A DNA stretch of 64,000 nt from Pantoea cypripedii (GCF_002095535.1 NZ_MLJI01000001.1:1187604-1251603); one strand, 5' to 3'. Counted from the stretch's first letter, positions 29,423-37,883 are shown. Notes: generated by a model from the letters alone, not told the origin. Translations and numbers: made by a program.

Positions 29423-29953
29423 TCAGGCTTCGATAATGTCTTTCAACTGCAGCTCATCGAAAATCTGTTTCACCCACTTATCAACACGTTCGTTGGTCAG
29501 TTCCGGCTGACGATCTTCATCGATAGCCAGACCAAGGAAGTGTTTGTCATCGGCCAGACCTTTGGATGCTTCGAAGTGGTAACCTTCAGTCGGCCAGTGA
29601 CCGACAATCACCGCACCATTTGGCTCGATAATGTCACGGATGGTGCCCATCGCATCACAGAAGTATTCTGCATAATCTTCCTGGTCGCCACAGCCGAACA
29701 GCGCAACCAGTTTGCCATTGAAGTCGATCTCTTCCAGTGTCGGGAAGAAATCATCCCAGTCACACTGCGCTTCGCCGTAGTACCAGGTCGGAATGCCCAG
29801 CAACAGAATATCGAATGCTTCGAGATCTTCTTTAGTGCTCTTGGCAATGTCATGCACTTCGGCCACGTCTTTACCCAGTTGTTTCTGGATCATTTTTGCA
29901 ATGTTTTCAGTGTTGCCGGTATCGCTGCCGAAGAAAATGCCTACGATTGCCAT
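29423..29953 (-). CDS. fldA: flavodoxin 1
   Basis: FldA carries electrons for radical-SAM enzymes, methionine synthase reactivation and other systems. The 176-residue protein has the FMN phosphate loop GSDTGNTENIAK at residues 9-20 and the flavin-contact segments PTWYYGEAQCDWDDF and GCGDQEDYAEYFCDA. It stands upstream of fur, as in E. coli. Confidence 0.97.
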   Translation of the reverse strand: MAIVGIFFGSDTGNTENIAKMIQKQLGKDVAEVHDIAKSTKEDLEAFDILLLGIPTWYYGEAQCDWDDFFPTLEEIDFNGKLVALFGCGDQEDYAEYFCDAMGTIRDIIEPNGAVIVGHWPTEGYHFEASKGLADDKHFLGLAIDEDRQPELTNERVDKWVKQIFDELQLKDIIEA

Positions 29954-30075
29954 GGGTTAAGTGACCTCTTAAATCCTGATATTGAATACGTAATTACAGC
30001 GAATGATAGCAGACCGGGCAAAGTGGCGGAACTTGTAAAGCCGTGACTTTTGTTCCTGCGTGCGGTCTGCGCCTG

Positions 30076-30351
30076 TTACGACAGTTTGAGCTGCGCCAGC
30101 AGCATTTGTTCAATCAATTCGCTACGGCTGATGTTTTGTTGCTCAGCCAGGGTGTTGAGTGCATCAACGGCCTCGCTGCTCATTTTCAGCTCAACACGAC
30201 GCAATCCTCGCACTTTATCGCGTTTCAGCTGATTGCGTTTGTTAATCCGCAACTGTTCGTCACGCGTCAGCGGACTGGTTTTGGGGCGACCGGGACGCCG
30301 CTCATCAGCGAAGAGATCGAGCGTGGTACGGTCAGTCTGTTCTTTTGCCAT
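30076..30351 (-). CDS. ybfE: YbfE, ribbon-helix-helix-like small protein
   Basis: A 91-residue basic protein matching E. coli YbfE, with an unstructured Arg/Pro/Lys-rich N-terminal part (DERRPGRPKTSPL) and a C-terminal segment (VELKMSSEAVDALNTLAEQ, then SRSELIEQML) of ribbon-helix-helix type. In E. coli it belongs to the LexA regulon. I searched the bases upstream to about 30480 and saw no CTGT-N8-ACAG box, so SOS control is not supported here. It lies between fldA and ybfF on the same strand. Confidence 0.88.
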   Translation of the reverse strand: MAKEQTDRTTLDLFADERRPGRPKTSPLTRDEQLRINKRNQLKRDKVRGLRRVELKMSSEAVDALNTLAEQQNISRSELIEQMLLAQLKLS

Positions 30352-30519
30352 GATTTGTAAAACTGAGTGGGCGCGAACGGCGGAAAGGCGCTGCGCGATT
30401 TATACATTATCGGCCCGGCCACGGTGAAAAAATCATCCGTGGCAAATTTTTAGCGCGACATCATACTCCAGCGCCCCTTACTACGCCAACCTTAAACGGT
30501 TCGCGGCAAGCTTTTGCTT

Positions 30520-31284
30520 TTACAGTACAAAAAATCGGCGCACTGCGCGTAAAACGGCTTCGGGTTTTTCGGCATGGACCCAGTGCCCGGCTCCGCTGAT
30601 GACATGCGCATGTGCCTGGGGGAACTGGCGCAACAACGCATCACGGTGCTGATTATCCAGATAGGGAGAATCACCGCCGCGGATAAACAGCGCCGGATGC
30701 GGCCATGCAGGCACCTCTTCCCAGCCGGAGATGGTGGTGTAGTTGTCCCACAACACCGGCACATTGAAGCGCCATTCACCGTCCTGGAACGATTTCAGAA
30801 TGAACTGAATCACGCCTTCTTCATCCAGCAGGGTGCGCATCACCTCAGCGGCTTCGCTGCGGCGCGTGACCCCAGCCGCACTTACGGCACGGATAGCGGC
30901 GAATATTTCATCATGGCGACGCGTCTGATAATCGACCGGGGCGATATCGATCATCACCAGTTTTTCAATACGGTGCGGCGCGATGGTGCTTAACGCCATG
31001 GCAATTTTGCCGCCCATCGAATGACCGACGACGCTGACACGATCGATGCCCTGGGCATCCAGCGTTTCAACCATATCCTGCGCCATCGCCGGATAGTTCA
31101 TGATTTCGCTGCGGCTGGAAAGGCCGTGATTGCGGACATCAACCTGCAGGGTAGGGCAGGCATCGCGCAGGCCACGCGCCAGTACACCGAGGTTATCCAG
31201 GCTGCCAAACAGGCCATGAATTAACAGAATAGGGGTAGCATCGGGAGCAGATTGTTCAGTTTGCAGACGGGCATTCAAAATCAT
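30520..31284 (-). CDS. ybfF: esterase YbfF, alpha/beta hydrolase
   Basis: YbfF hydrolyses short acyl esters in vitro; the natural substrate is not settled. The 254-residue protein has the oxyanion segment LIHGLFGSLDN, the nucleophile elbow VGHSMGGKIAMA, and a late GAGHWVHAEKPE supplying the catalytic His. The start is the only Met near the family N-terminus (MILNARLQTEQ). Divergent from seqA with a 247-base shared upstream region. Confidence 0.94.
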   Translation of the reverse strand: MILNARLQTEQSAPDATPILLIHGLFGSLDNLGVLARGLRDACPTLQVDVRNHGLSSRSEIMNYPAMAQDMVETLDAQGIDRVSVVGHSMGGKIAMALSTIAPHRIEKLVMIDIAPVDYQTRRHDEIFAAIRAVSAAGVTRRSEAAEVMRTLLDEEGVIQFILKSFQDGEWRFNVPVLWDNYTTISGWEEVPAWPHPALFIRGGDSPYLDNQHRDALLRQFPQAHAHVISGAGHWVHAEKPEAVLRAVRRFFVL

Positions 31285-31531
31285 GGCAAAGTTCTTACGG
31301 TTGTGAGCTTCGCTTAGGTTATCATGGATCCACCTGTCCAGGAGCCAGCCAGGTGGGTATTAGGGCATTATCTGACTTTTGCCCTGAAACGATGCCAGCG
31401 CTATCGGCAGCCTGGGATTTAACTTTATAATCCTCATGTTAGAACCCGCTCACATTTTGCACGGCAGGATTTTGCTAAGGCCTTTGCAGAAATGCGTGGT
31501 TCTGTCATTTGCCAGAATCGTACGGAAAAAG

Positions 31532-32074
31532 ATGAAAACGATTGAAGTTGACGAAGAACTCTACCGTTATATTGCCAGCCACACCCAGCACATTGGCGAA
31601 AGCGCCTCCGAAATTTTGCGCCGCATGCTGAAGTTCACTGCCGGTCAGAGTGCCCCTGCAACCCCTGTTGTGGCTCAGGCTGCAGCAAAAGAATCACAGC
31701 CAGTGCGCAGCGAACCGCGCCCGCAGGATCGCGTTCGCGCGGTACGTGAACTGCTACTTTCCGATGAGTATGCGGAGCAAAAAAAGGCGGTTAACCGCTT
31801 CATGCTGGTCTTGTCAACGCTCTATCGTCTTGATCCCGCAGCCTTTGCTGAGGCCACTGCTTCACTGCAGGGGCGTACCCGTGTTTATTTTGCGGGTGAC
31901 GAGCATACGCTGTTGCAAAATGGCACCCATACTAAGCCGAAGCACGTGCCCGGCACGCCGTATTGGGTGATCACCAATACCAATACTGGTCGCAAATGCA
32001 GCATGGTGGAGCACATCATGTTAGCCATGCAGTTCCCTGCGGAACTGACAGAGAAAGTTTGCGGCACCATTTAA
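31532..32074 (+). CDS. seqA: SeqA, replication initiation negative modulator
   Basis: SeqA binds hemimethylated GATC sites, sequesters oriC after firing and helps organise new DNA. The 180-residue protein has the N-terminal oligomerisation domain ([19 protein letters not shown]) and a C-terminal DNA-binding domain (around [19 protein letters not shown], then [10 protein letters not shown]). The ATG at 31532 equals the E. coli start; the frame goes further upstream. Only 25 bases separate it from pgm, so they are likely cotranscribed. Confidence 0.96.
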   Translation: MKTIEVDEELYRYIASHTQHIGESASEILRRMLKFTAGQSAPATPVVAQAAAKESQPVRSEPRPQDRVRAVRELLLSDEYAEQKKAVNRFMLVLSTLYRLDPAAFAEATASLQGRTRVYFAGDEHTLLQNGTHTKPKHVPGTPYWVITNTNTGRKCSMVEHIMLAMQFPAELTEKVCGTI

Positions 32075-32099
32075 ACTGAAGCGTCAGGGAGAAGCGCCA

Positions 32100-33740
32100 A
32101 TGGCCAATCACCCCCGTGCCGGGCAACCTGCCCAGCAGAGCGATTTGATTAACGTTGCACAATTAACCTCTCAGTACTACGTTTTGCAGCCTGATGTGGC
32201 TAATCCGGAACATGCGGTGAAATTTGGCACCTCCGGCCATCGTGGTAGCGCAGGACGTCAGAGCTTCAACGAAATGCACATTCTGGCGATTGCTCAGGCG
32301 ATTGCGGAAGAGCGTAAAAAGAACGGCATCACTGGCCCGTGCTATGTCGGTAAAGACACGCATGCGCTGTCTGAACCGGCAATTCTGTCTGTACTGGAAG
32401 TGCTGGCGGCTAACGGCGTGGATGTGATTGTGCAGCAGGACAACGGTTATACACCGACGCCAGCGATTTCTAACGCCATCCTGGAGCACAATAAACGTGG
32501 TGGTGCTCAGGCTGATGGCATCGTCATCACGCCGTCGCACAACCCACCGGAAGACGGTGGCATCAAATACAACCCGCCGAATGGTGGTCCGGCCGATACT
32601 AACGTCACTAAAGTGGTGGAAGATCGTGCTAACCAGCTGATGAAAGGTGGATTGAAAGAGGTGAAGCGTCTGCCACTGGATCAGGCGTGGGCCAGCGGTC
32701 ATATCGTTGAACAGGATCTGATTCAGCCTTACGTGGAAGGTCTGGCGCAGGTGATTGACTTCCCGGCGATTCAGAAAGCGGGCCTGAAAATTGGTGTGGA
32801 TCCGCTTGGCGGTTCCGGCATGGCTTACTGGCAGCGTATTGCCGAGCACTACAAGCTGGACATCACCATCGTTAACGATGCCATCGACCAGACGTTCCGC
32901 TTTATGCATCTGGATAAAGATGGCGTAGTGCGTATGGACTGCTCGTCAGAATGCGCCATGGCTGGCCTGCTGGCTTACCGCGACAAATTCGACCTGGCAT
33001 TCGGTAACGACCCGGATTATGACCGTCACGGTATCGTGACTCCGGCTGGTCTGATGAATCCCAACCACTATCTGGCGGTGGCGATCAACTACCTGTTCCA
33101 GCATCGTCCGCAATGGGGCAAAGATGTCGCCGTGGGTAAAACCCTGGTGTCCAGTGCAATGATTGATCGGGTGGTAAACGATATTGGCCGCAAACTGGTG
33201 GAAGTACCGGTTGGCTTTAAGTGGTTTGTTGATGGCCTGTTTGATGGCAGCTTTGGTTTCGGCGGTGAAGAGAGCGCCGGGGCATCGTTCCTGCGTTTCG
33301 ATGGTACAGCCTGGTCCACAGATAAAGACGGCATCATCATGTGCTTGCTGGCCGCAGAAATTACGGCGGTAACCGGTAAGAACCCGCAGCAGCATTACGA
33401 TGAGCTGGCTGCGCGTTTTGGTGCGCCGAGCTATAACCGTCTGCAAGCTTCAGCTACGTCGGCACAGAAAGCGGCGCTGTCGAAACTGTCTCCGGAAATG
33501 GTCAGTGCTGATACCCTGGCAGGTGACCCGATCACCGCGCGCCTGACGGCGGCCCCTGGTAACGGTGCGGCGATTGGTGGCCTGAAAGTGATGACGGAAA
33601 ATGGCTGGTTCGCTGCTCGTCCGTCAGGCACTGAAGATGCCTACAAAATCTACTGTGAAAGCTTCCTCGGTGCTGAACATCGTCAGCTGATCGAGAAAGA
33701 AGCAGTAGAGATTGTCAGTGAAGTGCTGAAGAACGCGTAA
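32100..33740 (+). CDS. pgm: phosphoglucomutase (alpha-D-glucose specific)
   Basis: Pgm interconverts glucose-1-phosphate and glucose-6-phosphate, linking glycolysis with glycogen and envelope sugars. The 546-residue protein has the phosphoserine loop [13 protein letters not shown], the metal loop [10 protein letters not shown], the sugar-binding loop [11 protein letters not shown] and the phosphate-binding [11 protein letters not shown]. It is preceded by CAGGGAGAAG and followed by a good terminator. Confidence 0.97.
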   Translation: MANHPRAGQPAQQSDLINVAQLTSQYYVLQPDVANPEHAVKFGTSGHRGSAGRQSFNEMHILAIAQAIAEERKKNGITGPCYVGKDTHALSEPAILSVLEVLAANGVDVIVQQDNGYTPTPAISNAILEHNKRGGAQADGIVITPSHNPPEDGGIKYNPPNGGPADTNVTKVVEDRANQLMKGGLKEVKRLPLDQAWASGHIVEQDLIQPYVEGLAQVIDFPAIQKAGLKIGVDPLGGSGMAYWQRIAEHYKLDITIVNDAIDQTFRFMHLDKDGVVRMDCSSECAMAGLLAYRDKFDLAFGNDPDYDRHGIVTPAGLMNPNHYLAVAINYLFQHRPQWGKDVAVGKTLVSSAMIDRVVNDIGRKLVEVPVGFKWFVDGLFDGSFGFGGEESAGASFLRFDGTAWSTDKDGIIMCLLAAEITAVTGKNPQQHYDELAARFGAPSYNRLQASATSAQKAALSKLSPEMVSADTLAGDPITARLTAAPGNGAAIGGLKVMTENGWFAARPSGTEDAYKIYCESFLGAEHRQLIEKEAVEIVSEVLKNA

Positions 33741-33813
33741 GCGATACAGGATCAGGCATACAATATATTGCCGACCTTGCCGATTTTATTGACCAGCTAA
33801 TGGTTGATGCAGA

Positions 33814-33843
33814 AGGGTTCATGTCCATCATGAACCCTTTTTT
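33814..33843 (+). terminator. intrinsic terminator after pgm
   Basis: Ten-base stem AGGGTTCATG / CATGAACCCT with a five-base loop, ending in a run of T. It separates the core gene pgm from the accessory island. Confidence 0.88.
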
Positions 33844-33934
33844 ATTGGTAATTTAACAGGGATAGGGACAGTTCAATTCCCCAATTCGACACGCTAAGGT
33901 GAGGGCCACATTTCAGGTTGCAGGATAGGACATC

Positions 33935-34582
33935 ATGCTTGAACCAGAGGAAGGATTGCTGACATTTCGCGCCGAAGGTAACAATGTTAAATCAAGTAGG
34001 GATTATTCAAGGAAGATTCATTGGCCTGGAATATCATCTTCATGTAGGGGAAATTCATCTGGAGTAACAATTGGCCGAGGTTTTGATTTGGGAGATAGAA
34101 CGAAAATAAATGTATTGATAGTGCTTAAGAAGTCTGGGGTAAATAAAGAGCAGGCAGAGCTTATCTCTGATGGAGCAGGTCTAAAAGGATGTGCTGCGCA
34201 TGAATTTGTTATCAGGAATAGAGATAAGATAGGTGAAATATCGGAATCTCAGCAATTGTCTTTATTTAAAATTATTTATGAGTGGTTAAAAAAAGATGTG
34301 GAGAGGATTTGTAAGAATAGAGTAACGATAATGAAACATCATCCAGACCCTGAGGTGCAAGCTGATGAGGCATGGAGAGTAATACCGTTGAAAATTAAAG
34401 ATGTCTTAATAGACTTACGTTACAGAGGTGACTATACACCACACAGTAGAGAACTGATACAGCGTTTTGCATATTTAGGTGACATGGAAGGATTTGGTAA
34501 AGTGATATCTAATCGGGCACTTTGGCCAGATGTGTCCACTGACAGGTTCATAAGAAGAGTTGATTATTATGAAAAAAATTAA
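33935..34582 (+). CDS. stand-alone pesticin-like muramidase, putative T6SS effector
   Basis: A 215-residue protein that I assign to the pesticin/T4-lysozyme-like muramidases (predicted to cut peptidoglycan glycan strands). The N-terminal segment has FRAEGN (Glu14, candidate acid) followed by SSGVTIGRGFDLGDR (Thr45, Asp51), the hallmark of the family; the rest is helical. If aligned on Thr45, the acidic residue expected five places before is Asn40, so the triad should be checked. There is no signal peptide or membrane segment, so it must reach peptidoglycan by a secretion system. The gene is strongly AT-rich compared with pgm, overlaps the next gene by 14 bases, and faces an hcp gene. A temperate-phage endolysin is the main alternative. 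Confidence 0.8.
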   Translation: MLEPEEGLLTFRAEGNNVKSSRDYSRKIHWPGISSSCRGNSSGVTIGRGFDLGDRTKINVLIVLKKSGVNKEQAELISDGAGLKGCAAHEFVIRNRDKIGEISESQQLSLFKIIYEWLKKDVERICKNRVTIMKHHPDPEVQADEAWRVIPLKIKDVLIDLRYRGDYTPHSRELIQRFAYLGDMEGFGKVISNRALWPDVSTDRFIRRVDYYEKN

Positions 34583-34925
34583 TGCGCTTTTTATTTTTTT
34601 ATTTTTCTATTCCGTTTTGTGCCATTCGGCAGGAACGCAAATAGAAATAGAACAACTTCAGGAGATTAATGATAGATCATTTGAAAAAATGGAAGCAGCC
34701 CGAAAAGAGGTAAATAAGTCTATTGAAAATCAGATAAAGAATACTCCGGAGAGAAAAAAATCCATTCTTGATCTAAAAAAATCATGGGAATCAACTATTC
34801 AAAAAAAATGCACGGTAGAAATATATGAATCGCTAAATACTGATGCTGAAATCGCTACAAGGAATAGATGCTTATCGTTAGAGTATCTAAAAGAGAAAAT
34901 TTTTTTTGATAATGTTTATCCTTAA
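34569..34925 (+). CDS. exported LprI-like lysozyme inhibitor, putative immunity protein
   Basis: A 118-residue protein with a signal peptide (MKKINALFIFLFFYSVLCHSA; cleavage likely just after). The mature part is charged and helical, with LKKSWESTIQKKC and ATRNRCLSLEYLKEK, where two cysteines flank a helix pair as in DUF1311/LprI-type lysozyme inhibitors (L..aW...R...C pattern, then C..). It probably guards periplasmic peptidoglycan against the muramidase encoded just before it. The ATG at 34569 is preceded by AAGAAGAG and lies inside the end of the effector gene, so the two are translated together. Very AT-rich. The family call is by pattern and modest in certainty; the immunity role is inferred from position. 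Confidence 0.65.
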   Translation: MKKINALFIFLFFYSVLCHSAGTQIEIEQLQEINDRSFEKMEAARKEVNKSIENQIKNTPERKKSILDLKKSWESTIQKKCTVEIYESLNTDAEIATRNRCLSLEYLKEKIFFDNVYP

Positions 34926-34942
34926 TATGATAAAAGTTTTTA

Positions 34943-34979
34943 TTTGACAGTTGCCGAATTTAAGTAAGCAACTGTCAAA
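34943..34979. terminator. inverted repeat between the immunity gene and hcp
   Basis: A perfect 12-base inverted repeat TTTGACAGTTGC / GCAACTGTCAAA with a 13-base loop, lying between two convergent genes. On the plus strand no strong U tract follows, so the terminator call is tentative; on the minus strand TAAAAACTTTTATC follows. Confidence 0.6.
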
Positions 34980-34996
34980 GTACATATACTAATGAA

Positions 34997-35458
34997 TCAG
35001 AAATACGATGCCGATTCTTTTATATTCCACCCCATACGGGTCTCCGCACCTTTCACTCCTGAAGCACATTGCTCCCAGTACTGGAATTTGACCCTGTCAG
35101 CCTGGAATTCATATTCAACGTCTGTCATTGAGCCACTTTCATTCAAAAGTACCTCGATGATGATGACGCTCTCCAGCGTAATTCGATAATATTCCATCTG
35201 ACTTCCGCCAGCCTTGCATGTTGATATTTCTACTTTCTTTACCTTATTACCATTTGAAGCATACATAAGCGCGCCAGCGGTGGCTTTGTCTGCCTGGCAA
35301 TGTATGGTGAGATGATGATAATTTGTTGCACCTGATCCCGGTGTATCACCTTTCCTTCTTACACCCCATGAGTAAGTGCCAACATCAATCCAGCCCTGAT
35401 GTGCTGAATCCTTCGATTCTCCCATTAATCCATCTATTTTAAGAAAAACATTATTCAT
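34997..35458 (-). CDS. hcp: Hcp-family type VI secretion tube protein (orphan)
   Basis: Hcp forms the hexameric inner tube of the type VI secretion system and can carry small effectors in its lumen. The 153-residue protein starts MNNVFLKIDGLMGESKDS, continues QGWIDVGTYSWGV, and ends with MGWNIKES, all typical of the Hcp1 family beta-barrel. GGGAGA precedes the ATG. No other T6SS gene is in the window, so the apparatus would be elsewhere. It converges on the muramidase/inhibitor pair, which suggests that it carries that effector. Base composition is intermediate between the pair and the core genes. Confidence 0.88.
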   Translation of the reverse strand: MNNVFLKIDGLMGESKDSAHQGWIDVGTYSWGVRRKGDTPGSGATNYHHLTIHCQADKATAGALMYASNGNKVKKVEISTCKAGGSQMEYYRITLESVIIIEVLLNESGSMTDVEYEFQADRVKFQYWEQCASGVKGAETRMGWNIKESASYF

Positions 35459-35493
35459 TTAAATCTCCCTATTTATTTAATAATGCTTGTAAC

Positions 35494-35561
35494 GTAGCGG
35501 CGCGATTTATCGCGCTGTTTTTATGCGGTGTTGTAAAACGCGCGATAAATCGCGCCGCTAC
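35494..35561. repeat. paired, head-to-head copies of the dispersed palindrome
   Basis: One unit at 35494-35515 (GTAGCG then the core GCGCGATTTATCGCGC) and its exact inverse at 35540-35561, with 24 bases between, so the whole is a large palindrome. The first copy is followed by TGTTTTT on the plus strand. It separates hcp from kdpE and lies just upstream of hcp. The layout is that of a BIME-type REP pair. No transposase is near. Confidence 0.8.
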
Positions 35562-35645
35562 GACTGACTGAGGAAACTCAAATATCGCAGTGAAAATTAG
35601 GCGGGTCATCCTTAACGATCAACATTTGCGGATTAACACACATTT

Positions 35646-36320
35646 TTACGGCATAAATCGATACCCAATACCGGTCTCGGTCAGCAAATGGTTTGGCTGA
35701 GTGGGATTGGCTTCCAGCTTCTGGCGCAAATGTCCCATATAAATACGCAGATAATGGCTATGTTCCACCGCATTCGGCCCCCACACCTGATTCAGCAACT
35801 GGCGTTGCGTCAAAACCTTACCGGCATTATTCAGCAGCAGAGTAAGCAGACGAAATTCTGTCGGCGTCAGATGGACTTCTTCACCACCACGCAATACGCG
35901 GCGTGCTGCGATATCGACACTGACATCACCAAAATTCAACACTGGCTCGGGTTGGTTGTTCTGATGACGGCGCAATGCCACGCGGACGCGTGCCAGCAAT
36001 TCACCGATACCAAAAGGTTTGGTGAGATAGTCATCGGCACCGGCATCCAGCGCATCGATCTTATCCTGTTCATCGGTGCGGGCTGACAACACAATCACCG
36101 GCATGCTGCTCCACTGACGCACTTCGCGGATAAAATCATTGCCATCACCATCAGGCAGCCCTAAATCCAGGATCACCAGGTCAGGCTTGCGTGTTGCGGC
36201 TTCGATTAACCCACGCTGCAACTGCTCAGCTTCCACAATCTTTAACCCTTCGCCTTCCAGCGCCAGGCGCACGAAACGGCGGATTTCCTTTTCATCTTCG
36301 ACGATCAAGATGGTGGTCAC
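35646..36320 (-). CDS. kdpE: response regulator KdpE (orphan)
   Basis: KdpE is the OmpR/PhoB-type regulator that activates kdpFABC potassium-uptake genes after phosphorylation by KdpD. The 224-residue protein has the receiver domain with Asp52 as phosphate acceptor (VILDLGLPDGDG), Lys in LTKPFGIGE, and a winged-helix output domain with HLTPTEFRLLTLLL and YLRIYMGHLRQKLE. It looks intact; the start is a GTG after AGGAG. KdpD and kdpFABC, which normally precede it, are absent: the next gene upstream is ybfA, which in E. coli borders the far end of the operon. Confidence 0.92.
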   Translation of the reverse strand: MTTILIVEDEKEIRRFVRLALEGEGLKIVEAEQLQRGLIEAATRKPDLVILDLGLPDGDGNDFIREVRQWSSMPVIVLSARTDEQDKIDALDAGADDYLTKPFGIGELLARVRVALRRHQNNQPEPVLNFGDVSVDIAARRVLRGGEEVHLTPTEFRLLTLLLNNAGKVLTQRQLLNQVWGPNAVEHSHYLRIYMGHLRQKLEANPTQPNHLLTETGIGYRFMP

Positions 36321-36562
36321 ACGAACTCCTGCGGCAAAAAAAATGGATAACAGCTCACTGTAGCAATAAATCGTTCTGGCGTCCGCGTTGGAGTTTGTTA
36401 CCCAATGAGAACTTTAAATTTACACTTATGTAACTTAATTTCATCCGGGTGAAAAAATGGACAAAAAAGATCAAAAAAGTGGTCGGATGAGTAGTAAAAT
36501 TACACAACCAGGCGTAATATTCGTGTCAGATCACATTTTCTACGACTCACCAGGAGGCATTC

Positions 36563-36763
36563 ATGTATCAGGCATATCCGCTCTACAAAGTTGTGCTGCG
36601 CCGTGCGCTGGTGGTGTCACTGGGCGTGCTGGCGCTCCCCGTGATGCTGTTCCGTGCCGATCGCGCACGTTTTTACAGCTATCTGCATCGTATGTGGTGC
36701 AAAACCAGTGCTAAGCCGGTGTGGCTGGCACAATCTGAAGCGGCAGGCGGCATTTTCTGGTAA
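36563..36763 (+). CDS. ybfA: YbfA, small membrane protein
   Basis: A 66-residue protein matching E. coli YbfA in its core ([20 protein letters not shown]) and in KPVWLAQSE near the C-terminus. It has one hydrophobic segment at about residues 12-28. Function unknown. The start follows CAGGAGG. In E. coli it lies beside kdpF, and here beside the stranded kdpE. Confidence 0.85.
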   Translation: MYQAYPLYKVVLRRALVVSLGVLALPVMLFRADRARFYSYLHRMWCKTSAKPVWLAQSEAAGGIFW

Positions 36764-36783
36764 CGCTTTTCCGCGACAGAGCA

Positions 36784-36817
36784 ACCCGGTGTCTTCCCTG
36801 AAGCACCGGGTTTTTTT
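36784..36817 (+). terminator. intrinsic terminator after ybfA
   Basis: Eight-base stem ACCCGGTG / CACCGGGT with a 12-base loop, followed by TTTTTT, 20 bases past the ybfA stop. Confidence 0.85.
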
Positions 36818-36881
36818 GTCTCAATTTTCCCTTCAGCGCAGCGTTGACGCTGTGATCAACACGCATTTCAGCTACACTTAA

Positions 36882-36905
36882 AACCTCTACAAGATTTCAG
36901 AGGTT
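36882..36905. promoter_or_regulatory. inverted repeat upstream of ybgA-phrB
   Basis: AACCTCT and AGAGGTT, seven bases each and perfectly inverted around ten bases, end eight bases before the ybgA ATG. Shape and size recall operators of MerR-type regulators. I could not assign convincing -35/-10 boxes around it. Confidence 0.45.
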
Positions 36906-36913
36906 GTACAACT

Positions 36914-37870
36914 ATGCGCGAGAAAATTCCTGTCGGTATCAGTGCCTGCCTGCTCGGGGATAGCGTTCGTTTCGATGGCGGCCACAAGCGTTTTGCCTTT
37001 GCGACTGACGAACTCGCCCCATTTGTCCATTTTGAACCGGTCTGCCCTGAAATGGCGATTGGCCTCCCCACACCACGCCCGGCGTTGCGCCTGGTAAAAG
37101 AAGAAGATGCACGTGTGCATCTTTGTTTCAGTAAAGAAGGCGGGGATGAGGTCACTGATGAAATGGCGCAATGGTCAGCGCAGCGGGTGAAATCGTTGCA
37201 TCACCTTTGTGGCTATATTCTGTGTGCCAAATCACCCAGTTGTGGCCTGGAACGGGTGCGAGTGTATGAGCCGGAAACCAACAACAATCGCAAGGCGGGT
37301 ACCGGCATTTTTGCCGCGTTTCTGCAGCGTGAATTACCCTGGTTACCGCTGGAAGAAGATGGACGGCTCCATGATCCCGATATCCGCGAAAACTTCATCG
37401 GGCGTGTCTACGCCCTGCATGAATTTAATCAAATGTGGCGCAATGGTCTGACGCGCCATCAGTTGATGGCGTTCCACAGCCGTTACAAATTGCTGCTGCT
37501 GTCCCATTCTCAGGATGAATACCGTGAACTGGGGCGTTTTGTGGCGAAGATGGATCAGTGGGATTCGCTGGATGATTACGCCTTTGAATACCGTCATCGT
37601 CTGATGCAACTGCTGGCGCATAAATCGACCCGAAGCAACCACACCAATGTGTTGATGCATGTGCAGGGCTATTTCCGTCGCCAGCTGACCTCACCGCAGC
37701 GTCAGGAACTGGCGCAATTGATTGACCGCTACCGCCGCGGGGTGCAGCCGTTACTGGCTCCTATCACCATACTTAAACACTATATGGCGGAGTTCCCGCA
37801 TCCGTGGCTGACTCAGCAGCGCTACTTCGATCCCTATCCGGAAGCGCTGCGACTGCGCTACGGCCAATAA
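36914..37870 (+). CDS. ybgA: YbgA family protein, DUF523 (TudS-like) + DUF1722 fusion
   Basis: The 318-residue protein has two domains. Residues 1-150 are DUF523 with cysteines in ISACLLGD, FEPVCPEM and CAKSPSCG; the related TudS enzymes are Fe-S 2-thiouracil desulfurases with three cluster cysteines. Residues 190-310 are DUF1722 (EFNQMWRNGLTRHQLMAFHSRYKLLL, given here in part only as a landmark). E. coli YbgA is 169 residues and has only DUF1722, so this is the long form. It lies 13 bases before phrB, and DUF523/DUF1722 genes often neighbour photolyase genes. The cellular role is not settled. Confidence 0.85.
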   Translation: MREKIPVGISACLLGDSVRFDGGHKRFAFATDELAPFVHFEPVCPEMAIGLPTPRPALRLVKEEDARVHLCFSKEGGDEVTDEMAQWSAQRVKSLHHLCGYILCAKSPSCGLERVRVYEPETNNNRKAGTGIFAAFLQRELPWLPLEEDGRLHDPDIRENFIGRVYALHEFNQMWRNGLTRHQLMAFHSRYKLLLLSHSQDEYRELGRFVAKMDQWDSLDDYAFEYRHRLMQLLAHKSTRSNHTNVLMHVQGYFRRQLTSPQRQELAQLIDRYRRGVQPLLAPITILKHYMAEFPHPWLTQQRYFDPYPEALRLRYGQ

Positions 37871-37883
37871 TGTCAGGAGTATT

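Noticed and set aside
30352..30480. A LexA box expected upstream of ybfE
   Set aside because: No CTGT-N8-ACAG or close variant is present, so SOS control is not claimed.
33935..35458. Prophage or prophage remnant as an explanation for the lysozyme-like gene
   Set aside because: No integrase, holin, capsid or tail genes and no attachment repeats around it; the hcp gene fits a secretion cassette better.
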